From positions 1-13,163 of the forward strand of contig CACZPG010000050.1 in the NCBI GenBank assembly GCA_902782965.1: a stretch of 13,163 nt of DNA. The letters run 5' to 3'. Positions 7,374-13,163 of this stretch are shown in pieces. Within the stretch, counting starts at the first letter, position 1. Each line of letters opens with the position of its first letter. Below the pieces are notes generated by a model. The model was not told the DNA's origin. It searched no databases and saw only the letters and a program-made list of their open reading frames with translations. This DNA comes from an uncultured Lachnospiraceae bacterium. GTDB taxonomy: Bacteria > Bacillota > Clostridia > Lachnospirales > Lachnospiraceae. Made by a program: the position numbers and the translations under genes.

Positions 7374-9788
7374 TTAATATCCGCCACTAATATATCTGTC
7401 CTCTTTAGTTTCACCATAAATCTCAGCATAAGTTGAGAAACAGGTAACCTCGTCAGCTATTTCAAGCTTCTTACCAACGCCGGAATAGATATATAGTTCA
7501 TCATCTGTTTTATAAACGATCTGGTTCTTATCAATATATACATAATTAGTCACATCCCTGATGCTGTCTACCTTATCACCCTTCTTGTTATATATATCGA
7601 GATCGCCATCATCCATACTAAGAAGCTCTGAGGTCTTCATAATAAATACATTATTTACATCACTTAGTATTTTCTCTGAATTACCATTATTATATCTGTA
7701 CAGGTCTCCGTCACTTCCTGTAATTGCTATATAAGTATAAACGCCATCGGAGAAAGTTCCATCCAGACTGTCATAATCATCAGTAATCTTTTCAAGTGGT
7801 TTAAGTGAATCTCCACTCTTTTCGGTATAATAAATAGCCTCTGAACTATCTTCACATACCGTGAATACAAATTTGTCCTTATCCGAGCTTTCCGGATATA
7901 TTGAATCTGCAGTTATATCGAATTTGTATTCCTTTCCTTTTCCGAAACGATAATAAGTCTCGCCCGTTTTATCATATATTGCAGCTATCTTGTCATATAT
8001 ACCTTCCTCATAGGCGGTATTTATATCTATCTTTTCATAATCTGTCGGATTCTTCTTATAGAGCATAAGCATTTCTGAATACATATATACCGATGAAACA
8101 TCTTCACACAGAATGCTTTCATCGCCTTTCATTCCTGCAACACAGACTGTCTTGGAAATAACAGTGTATTTCTCTTCCTTCAGACTGTCTATATAATCCT
8201 GCATACCGGATTTGCTATAGTATTCTTCTCTGAGCTGGTCTAATTTCTCATTATCCACCTCATACCACTGCTTATTGGATTTATCATAATACAGATATCC
8301 ACCATTGTCATAATCATAAACAATGTAATAACCTGTATCCTCATCATAATCCAGATTATCATAGAATTCCTTCTTCTCGGAGGAAGTCAGACTTTCATCA
8401 AATATTCTCTTTAATACCTTCTTCTCTTTTATCTTCTTGAATGCATCACTTTCCGAAGGTTCCTTTGCCTCGAAATCAGCTTCTGAATAGCTGACATAAT
8501 CGATCATAGGTTTCTCCTTCATTTCAGTGTATTCATAATAAACTTCTTTTTTGTCTGTATCTACATAAATGACATCAGATATATCATTTGCTATCTTCTG
8601 AATATCTCCGGATTTTTCCGTCATGTAGAGATCACAGGTGTCATCCTCTTTATTCTTTGTATATACAAAGAGTCCGTCTACACTCATATCCCGAACATAA
8701 TTAATATCATCATCTATCTCATGAACCTGTCCGTCTTTAACTGTAATATATCCAATTTCAACATCTCCACCATCATCATTTTGAGAAGCGGTGTAATAAT
8801 ATAAATATTTTCCATCTTCACTGATAATAAAATTGTCGATATTCTTGATAAGTGTTGTTTCCTTACCTTTTCTGAGCTGTACCAGTCTTCCGTTCTCATC
8901 AGTGTAATATACATCATTACCCTCAAGGGTATAACTACTGACATCCTTGGAAATATCTTCGATATATTTGTCTGCATTTTTGCCCGGCTTCAGCTTGGTA
9001 ACAGGAACTCTTGAAAGCGTTGCCAGACCTTTATCCTCATCATATTTGCTGTAATAATAGAGATATTTTCCATCTTCACTGAAGGTGTAGAAAGGAAGAT
9101 AATCATAATCCTTTACTCTGTCTACCTTCACTGCCTTATCCGGTTTATTCATATCCTTCAGATAATAAACAGACCCATCTGAAATATATGCTATCTCAGA
9201 ATTCTTATCAAATGTCATTGCAGGAAGTATCTTTCCGAAAAACAGAACACATAACAGAATTACCAGAATAGCTGCTCCTGAGATTATAGCTATCGTCAGA
9301 TAATTAACTGTATGTTTCAGATTGGATCCACTTCCGCCTGATGGTCCACTATACTGTGGATATACTTTATTAGCAGGAAGCTGCATAGGCGGCTGAAACT
9401 GATCACCCTCTGCACCCTGCTGAAATTGATTTGCCGAGTCGCTGGTTAACGGCTGGTACAATCCCTGATTTGCCGGTTTCTGAGGTTCCACATTAGTCGG
9501 CTTCTGCAATCCCTGACTAGATGACTTCTTCGATTCTGATTTAGAACTATTGTTCCAGGAATCCTTCATTGAATCGGGAACCATGTTAGAAGTTATAACT
9601 GTAGTTCCTTCCTCACCTGTTGGAACAGCAGGAACACTTTCCTCCGGTGAAAATGCAGAATCGAACATATCACCATTATTATTCTGAGAATCTGCTACAT
9701 TCGGAGCCGCATCGGGAACCGGACTTCCACACATAGCACAGAATTTTGCGCCATCTTCTAGCTTATTACCACATACTCCACAAAACAT
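7374..9788 (-). CDS. Zinc-ribbon, single-pass membrane protein with large propeller-like extracellular region
   Basis: An 804-aa protein starting directly with a zinc ribbon (C3, C6, C17, C20; MFCGVCG...FCAMCG). A Pro/Gln/Asn/Ser-rich linker (about 22-155) leads to a membrane helix (about 162-188) and about 610 outer residues. The outer part contains recurring short beta-type segments such as KYLYYYSKYDED, KYLYYYTASQ, DVYYTDENG, GYLYYDKSNK and AIYYTEKSG. These resemble blades of TolB/DUF5050-like propellers, though the repeats are irregular and the fold is an inference. It is rich in Asp, Lys and Tyr, with very few cysteines. The start has an excellent AGGAGG seven bases upstream. It lies 18 bases downstream of the coiled-coil/zinc-ribbon gene and immediately upstream of the YARHG gene, whose N-terminal architecture it shares. 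It is likely to be a surface sensor or scaffold; I know of no characterised orthologue. Confidence 0.82.
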   Translation of the reverse strand: MFCGVCGNKLEDGAKFCAMCGSPVPDAAPNVADSQNNNGDMFDSAFSPEESVPAVPTGEEGTTVITSNMVPDSMKDSWNNSSKSESKKSSSQGLQKPTNVEPQKPANQGLYQPLTSDSANQFQQGAEGDQFQPPMQLPANKVYPQYSGPSGGSGSNLKHTVNYLTIAIISGAAILVILLCVLFFGKILPAMTFDKNSEIAYISDGSVYYLKDMNKPDKAVKVDRVKDYDYLPFYTFSEDGKYLYYYSKYDEDKGLATLSRVPVTKLKPGKNADKYIEDISKDVSSYTLEGNDVYYTDENGRLVQLRKGKETTLIKNIDNFIISEDGKYLYYYTASQNDDGGDVEIGYITVKDGQVHEIDDDINYVRDMSVDGLFVYTKNKEDDTCDLYMTEKSGDIQKIANDISDVIYVDTDKKEVYYEYTEMKEKPMIDYVSYSEADFEAKEPSESDAFKKIKEKKVLKRIFDESLTSSEKKEFYDNLDYDEDTGYYIVYDYDNGGYLYYDKSNKQWYEVDNEKLDQLREEYYSKSGMQDYIDSLKEEKYTVISKTVCVAGMKGDESILCEDVSSVYMYSEMLMLYKKNPTDYEKIDINTAYEEGIYDKIAAIYDKTGETYYRFGKGKEYKFDITADSIYPESSDKDKFVFTVCEDSSEAIYYTEKSGDSLKPLEKITDDYDSLDGTFSDGVYTYIAITGSDGDLYRYNNGNSEKILSDVNNVFIMKTSELLSMDDGDLDIYNKKGDKVDSIRDVTNYVYIDKNQIVYKTDDELYIYSGVGKKLEIADEVTCFSTYAEIYGETKEDRYISGGY

Positions 9789-9806
9789 TTGAACACCTCC
9801 TGGATT

Positions 9807-10202
9807 CTATAGACGATTTCCGCATTTAATGCAGAAATTTGATCCGACATTATTCTGAGATCCACACATACCACAATAAATAATACGACTGTTGGAATTA
9901 GAACTATCATTTCCCAGAATTTGTTTCTCTTCATTATCAATCTGTTGAAGTCTTCTTCTCTGTTCTATGATCATTTCTTCTTTAGCTTTAATAGCAGAAA
10001 GTTCTGATTCAATCATAGACAGATCAATTCCACCATTTCTCCAGGACATATACACTTTATCACCGATGGAATTCTTCAGGGATTCTATTTCATTCTCAAG
10101 AGTACTGATATATGTCTTGATCTTATTCTGTTCCATAAAGCTGTTTGTTTTTACATTTATCGTGGTAATTCCCTTAGATAATGTATTCTTGATTGAACTC
10201 AT
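9807..10202 (-). CDS. Small coiled-coil protein with C-terminal zinc ribbon
   Basis: A 131-aa soluble protein. Residues about 22-98 are mostly charged, helix-forming sequence consistent with coiled coils (TLENEIESLKNS; IESELSAIKAKEEMIIEQRR), interrupted by a short Trp-Arg-Asn-Gly-Gly segment near 54-58. An Asn/Ser linker leads to a C-terminal zinc ribbon with C110, C113, C124 and C127. The ribbon (YCGMCG...FCIKCGNRL) is of the same type as those at the N-termini of the next two gene products. There is no membrane segment or signal peptide. The start has GGAGG six bases upstream. As first gene of the run it may form a cytoplasmic hub that meets the zinc-ribbon tails of the two membrane proteins, but that is inference. 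I do not recognise a named family. Confidence 0.8.
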   Translation of the reverse strand: MSSIKNTLSKGITTINVKTNSFMEQNKIKTYISTLENEIESLKNSIGDKVYMSWRNGGIDLSMIESELSAIKAKEEMIIEQRRRLQQIDNEEKQILGNDSSNSNSRIIYCGMCGSQNNVGSNFCIKCGNRL

Positions 10203-10227
10203 TTCAGTCCTCCGTCATCGTATATTT

Positions 10228-10233
10228 ATTATA
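10228..10233 (-). promoter_or_regulatory. Possible -10 element close to the zinc-ribbon operon start
   Basis: A perfect TATAAT on the minus strand, 25 bases upstream of the first ATG, in a very AT-rich stretch. No good -35 lies at 16-18 bases upstream, so it may be chance in AT-rich DNA. Confidence 0.25.
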
Positions 10234-10281
10234 TAAAATGTCTAATATTTATCAGCCTTTTAATCCTATTTTTACTTGTAT

Positions 10282-10311
10282 ATGATACCACTCCAGTATA
10301 TACCTGTTCAA
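10282..10311 (-). promoter_or_regulatory. Possible promoter of the zinc-ribbon/amidase operon
   Basis: Minus strand TTGAAC (10311-10306, 4/6), an 18-base spacer, and TATCAT (10287-10282, 5/6), about 80 bases upstream of the first gene. It competes with the TATAAT at 10233-10228 as the start site; neither can be chosen from sequence alone. Confidence 0.35.
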
Positions 10312-10324
10312 CATAAAAATATTC

Positions 10325-10353
10325 TTGAAATAATACATTACAAATGATTTAAT
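10325..10353 (+). promoter_or_regulatory. Likely sigma-A promoter of the 213-aa membrane-anchored protein gene
   Basis: TTGAAA (10325-10330, 5/6), a 17-base spacer, and TTTAAT (10348-10353, 5/6), about 48 bases upstream of the ATG at 10402. GGAG at 10388-10391 serves as ribosome binding site. Best-scoring promoter by eye in the window, although in AT-rich DNA. Confidence 0.5.
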
Positions 10354-10401
10354 TAAAATGTATCAAGAGACAATTTTGTAATCAGTTGGAGATTTAATTA
10401 T

Positions 10402-11043
10402 ATGACTATTAGTAAAAAAAATATTGTACCTATTACGATTTTTCTATTAATTATTGCATGTATCATAGGTTACTTCATATACAGCCAGGGCGTACGAAGA
10501 GCCGTTGCCGGAATTGAAGACCCTGTCCAGACTGAAGATATCGGCAATGAACAGATTACTGTTGGCGGTTATAATGTCCTGATAAATTATGAATACGCAT
10601 ATGATATCAAGGCACTTGTAGTCAGCACACATAACTATTACGGTCTTGGTCTCGGTGATAAACTGGCACCGAAAGATCTCGCCCTTGCCTGGGGTCCTGT
10701 TGCTGAATATAATGACAGGATTGATTTTCACTGGGCACAATCCGGAAGATGGTACCGGTGGCATACCAGTTCTTATGAAGAAATCCTTCCTGTTGGAGGA
10801 GAAGCCGGGGTAAGCCTGCACTCTGCAAATAATCATCTTATTCCTGCTGATAATACTATCAGAAGGAAGATCAAGAAAGTTCGAAAAGGTGACTATATCC
10901 GCATTAAAGGACATCTTGCAAATGTCTATGGAAGCAATTCCAAAGGTGATTCCTTTCAATGGAATTCCAGTACCACCAGAGAAGATACAGGTGATGGAGC
11001 CTGTGAGCTTATATATGTAACCGATATTGAATGGCTTGACTGA
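10402..11043 (+). CDS. Membrane-anchored conserved protein of unknown function
   Basis: A 213-aa protein with an uncleaved-looking N-terminal anchor (residues 8-27) and an extracytoplasmic domain of about 180 residues. The domain resembles an unnamed bacterial protein family that I recognise by pattern only. Its likely signatures are LAWGPVA (94-100), HWAQSGRWYRWHT (110-122), LHSANNHLIPA (139-149), KGDYIRIKGHL (162-172), W187 and TREDTGDGACELIYV (192-206). The KGDYIRIKGHL segment is reminiscent of OB-like beta-barrel strands, but I cannot confirm a fold. A single Cys (C201) lies in the GACE segment. The gene is divergent from the zinc-ribbon operon and shares its intergenic region. It could be co-read with the dehydrogenase 80 bases downstream, since no terminator is visible between them. 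I assign no function. Confidence 0.8.
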   Translation: MTISKKNIVPITIFLLIIACIIGYFIYSQGVRRAVAGIEDPVQTEDIGNEQITVGGYNVLINYEYAYDIKALVVSTHNYYGLGLGDKLAPKDLALAWGPVAEYNDRIDFHWAQSGRWYRWHTSSYEEILPVGGEAGVSLHSANNHLIPADNTIRRKIKKVRKGDYIRIKGHLANVYGSNSKGDSFQWNSSTTREDTGDGACELIYVTDIEWLD

Positions 11044-11060
11044 ATATATCTGTTGAAAAG

Positions 11061-11096
11061 GTATTACCAATATACTTTGTATTACCTATATCTTTA
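11061..11096 (+). repeat. Two adjacent 18-bp direct repeats upstream of the dehydrogenase
   Basis: GTATTACC begins both copies (11061 and 11079), and 14 of 18 positions agree over the full units. They lie 28-63 bases before the dehydrogenase start, a position suited to an operator or activator site. A recent small duplication is also possible. Confidence 0.45.
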
Positions 11097-11123
11097 GAAC
11101 AACAAATGAAATGAGGATTGAAA

Positions 11124-12320
11124 ATGAAGACTATCACCTATCTGGAGCAGGGAGCTGTAATTAATCATGCAGCAGATATAGCCCGTTTGGGCAGAAGAGC
11201 ACTTATCGTCACTGGAAAAAGATCCTCCAGAAATAACGGATCCCTTCGTGATGTAGAAGCTGCCCTCGAGAAGACTAATACCGAATACGTAATATATGAC
11301 AGAATCACTGAGAATCCCCCCGTAAGGGAAATCACTGAAGCAAGAGATTTCGGAGTCAGCAAGGGGTGTGATTTTGTTATCGGAATTGGTGGAGGCTCAC
11401 CTATGGATGCTGCTAAAGCCGTTTCCATTCTCATTTTTCATTCCGGAAAAGACTCCGGATATCTGTATGAGAAACCGGCTTCAACAGAAGTTGATAAAGA
11501 TGGACAGACTATATGCTTTCCGGTAATCTGCATTCCGACAACCTGTGGAACAGGCTCAGAAGCTACCGGTGTATCCGTTCTTTCAAGGGATGATCTGGGT
11601 ACAAAAAAAAGTCTTCCACATAAAGTATTTCCAAGCCTGTCATTAATGGATCCGGTTTATCTCATGTATGCTCCTCATAAGATCATACGAAATACTGCAA
11701 TTGATACTATGGCTCACCTTATTGAAAGCTACATAAATGTCGGAGCAACCGACGAGAGTCGTTCTCTGGTTCTCAGCGGACTTAAGCTATGGAGCCGTTC
11801 CAAGAATGTAATAAGAGGTGATAGAAAGGTCGGATATTTAAAGAACGAACATCCTGACAATATTTCTGACTATGTGCGTCGGACATCGGATCCTGATAAA
11901 GCTGCTGCGGATGAAGCCATCGATCTGAAAATACTGTCTGATATGCTTAAAGCATCAAATATAGCAGGACAGGCTATAGCTATTACCGGAACCTCCCTGC
12001 CACATGCGCTCAGCTACAGACTTACCTATAATGCCGGAATTGCTCACGGACCTGCAACCGGAATCTTTCAGCCGGGATTTATGAGCTTTGCAGACGAAAA
12101 AACTAAAAAAACTCTTCTCAGAGCCATGGATTTCCCTGATCTCGACAGCTTCAAAAGCTTTCTGGGAGAGACCTGTGATATCGGAAATATAACGGAAATT
12201 GATTTCAGTATCAACGTAGAGAATTCTATTAAGGACATTCTCTCTGAACCTGCCAGAATAAAGAAGGTCCCTTATCCGGTCAACCGGGAAATTCTGGAAA
12301 GAATAGTATCTTACAGTTAG
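11124..12320 (+). CDS. Iron-containing (group III) alcohol dehydrogenase
   Basis: A 398-aa cytoplasmic NAD(P)-dependent dehydrogenase of the Fe-ADH family, which interconverts alcohols and aldehydes or ketones. The dinucleotide-binding loop GIGGGSPMDAAKA is at residues 87-99, and IPTTCGTGSEA follows at 137-147. The four metal ligands of the family are all visible: D194 and H198 (DTMAH), H294 (LPHALSY) and H308 (IAHGPATG). The 14-residue spacing of the last two His is typical. The stretch between H198 and H294 is about 30 residues longer than in classical members such as FucO, with an extra charged segment around 225-262. I start it at ATG 11124, seven bases after GAGG, rather than the in-frame TTG at 11118, which is one base from that site. 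Substrate cannot be told from sequence. It stands alone or follows the 213-aa gene. Confidence 0.92.
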   Translation: MKTITYLEQGAVINHAADIARLGRRALIVTGKRSSRNNGSLRDVEAALEKTNTEYVIYDRITENPPVREITEARDFGVSKGCDFVIGIGGGSPMDAAKAVSILIFHSGKDSGYLYEKPASTEVDKDGQTICFPVICIPTTCGTGSEATGVSVLSRDDLGTKKSLPHKVFPSLSLMDPVYLMYAPHKIIRNTAIDTMAHLIESYINVGATDESRSLVLSGLKLWSRSKNVIRGDRKVGYLKNEHPDNISDYVRRTSDPDKAAADEAIDLKILSDMLKASNIAGQAIAITGTSLPHALSYRLTYNAGIAHGPATGIFQPGFMSFADEKTKKTLLRAMDFPDLDSFKSFLGETCDIGNITEIDFSINVENSIKDILSEPARIKKVPYPVNREILERIVSYS

Positions 12321-12374
12321 TCAGACGAAAAGGTATTTTATAAGATTTTTAATGTAAGAGTTTTAATTTTTTTA

Positions 12375-12399
12375 CAAGTTTTTATATAGAAAAAACTTG
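12375..12399 (+). other. AT-rich hairpin upstream of the main terminator
   Basis: A 9-bp stem (CAAGTTTTT at 12375-12383 with AAAAACTTG at 12391-12399) and a 7-base loop. It overlaps a second possible stem, ACTTGC/GCAAGT (12395-12400 with 12404-12409), so the two cannot both form. No role is assigned. Confidence 0.4.
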
Positions 12400-12418
12400 C
12401 GCCGCAAGTCGCACAAGT

Positions 12419-12448
12419 AAAAAGGTTGGGATAATTCCCAACCTTTTT
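12419..12448. terminator. Bidirectional intrinsic terminator
   Basis: Perfect 12-bp stem AAAAAGGTTGGG (12419-12430) with CCCAACCTTTTT (12437-12448) around a 6-base loop. The flanking A and T runs make it a proper terminator on both strands, serving the convergent dehydrogenase (+) and TIGR00266 gene (-). Confidence 0.9.
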
Positions 12449-12511
12449 GATTATCAGTTCTTTTAAATAAACTGTAAAATTATATTATTTGACTATTAAC
12501 ACTTATGTCAT

Positions 12512-13163
12512 TTAATTTCCTGTAACAATATATGGCTGAATAACGCTTGCAAGACTTGAAGCAGGCATTGTCTGAAGCCAGATATGTCCTGGACCTGTAA
12601 CTACGGTGTTGAAGAGACCCTCTCCACCGAAAGCTATATTCTTAAGACCCTTTACAGTAACTATATCCATTGAACAGGACTCACTCATTCCTGCAAGATT
12701 ACCTGTATCGATAACCATCTGCTGTCCCGGCTGAAGCTCATACTCTACAACAGAACCATCAAATTCTGCAAATGCAACACCCTGTCCTGAAATCTTCTGC
12801 ATGATGAAACCTTCACCACCGAAGAGACCTGCTCCGATCTTCTTCTTGAAATGAATTGAAAGATCAACATTACCTACAGAAGCAAGAAATGCTGACTTCT
12901 GAAGAATGATGGAATTTCCAGGAGAGATTTCAAATGGTCTGATTGATCCCGGAAAACTTGAAGCACAGGCAATCATACCAGGACCACCTTCTGCTGTGTA
13001 TATATTCTGGAAAACTGACTCACCCGATACTGCACGGCTGAACATCTTACCAATTCCACCACCTGAGGTCTGCATCTTCATATTAGGTGTCATCCATGAC
13101 ATTCCGCCACCCTCAGTTCTTACTGACTCTCCAGCCTCCAGATTAATAATTACTACTGGAAGA
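12512..13163 (-). CDS. TIGR00266/AIM24-family protein, 5' end outside the window
   Basis: A member of the TIGR00266 (AIM24/DUF124) family: beta-rich, trimer-forming proteins widespread in bacteria and related to a yeast mitochondrial protein, with no settled bacterial function. The C-terminus is complete (TAA). The visible 216 residues include PVVIINLEAGESVRTEGGGMSWM at the truncated N-end, then SGESVFQNIY, QKSAFLAS, the glycine-rich GAGLFGGEGF, VEYELQPGQQMVIDTG, and GLKNIAFGGEGLFNTVVTGPG. The Met encoded at 13102 lies inside a well-conserved segment and the frame stays open to the window edge, so the real start lies outside, probably only about 5-10 residues further. No membrane segment is seen. 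Convergent with the dehydrogenase, no evident functional link. Confidence 0.92.
   Translation of the reverse strand, partial: LPVVIINLEAGESVRTEGGGMSWMTPNMKMQTSGGGIGKMFSRAVSGESVFQNIYTAEGGPGMIACASSFPGSIRPFEISPGNSIILQKSAFLASVGNVDLSIHFKKKIGAGLFGGEGFIMQKISGQGVAFAEFDGSVVEYELQPGQQMVIDTGNLAGMSESCSMDIVTVKGLKNIAFGGEGLFNTVVTGPGHIWLQTMPASSLASVIQPYIVTGN

Noticed and set aside
10447..11070. 207-codon minus-strand open frame opposite the 213-aa gene
   Set aside because: The plus-strand protein has a clear anchor, patterned motifs, a ribosome binding site and a promoter; the antisense frame shows no recognisable domain.

Overview
The window looks like a chromosomal segment of a low-GC Gram-positive anaerobe of the Clostridia, most likely a Lachnospiraceae member (Butyrivibrio/Roseburia-like). 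This placement is inferred from low GC, strong Shine-Dalgarno sites, zinc-ribbon and YARHG-domain membrane proteins, the lar genes and family resemblances, not from a marker gene. There is no rRNA, tRNA, CRISPR array, insertion sequence or phage gene. TGA is an ordinary stop here (it ends the genes at 4278 and 11043).

Layout. Positions 1-567 (+) hold an Uma2-family endonuclease-fold protein, cut at its 5' end by the window. It converges on larE-larC (2455-625, -), two genes for the nickel-pincer cofactor; a hairpin at 587-621 separates them. larC ends where the LarC1 half of the protein normally ends and carries a very large His-rich insert. Upstream, and separated by a terminator at 2571-2595, is an overlapping pair of small membrane proteins (3337-2619, -) that resemble each other.

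The centre (10202-3456, -) is one long tightly spaced gene run. It starts with a coiled-coil protein ending in a zinc ribbon. Next come two large single-pass membrane proteins, each starting with a zinc ribbon (one with a propeller-like outer part, one with a YARHG domain). Then comes a membrane-anchored fusion of a cell-wall amidase and a class A beta-lactamase-like serine hydrolase, and finally tcdA, which is interrupted by one in-frame TGA. The zinc-ribbon/TM/outer-domain layout resembles the TcaA/YvbJ type of envelope protein, so I infer a cell-envelope sensing or remodelling module. This is the best candidate for an undescribed system here.

Divergent from that run, across a 199-bp intergenic region with promoter-like sites on both strands, lies a membrane-anchored conserved protein of unknown function (10402-11043, +). 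It is followed by an iron-type alcohol dehydrogenase (11124-12320, +). A perfect bidirectional terminator at 12419-12448 separates the dehydrogenase from a convergent TIGR00266/AIM24-family gene that runs off the right edge (13163-12512, -).

No gene-free stretch exceeds 300 bases. The larger gaps (2456-2618, 3338-3455, 10203-10401, 12321-12511) hold promoter-like sites, ribosome binding sites or hairpins.
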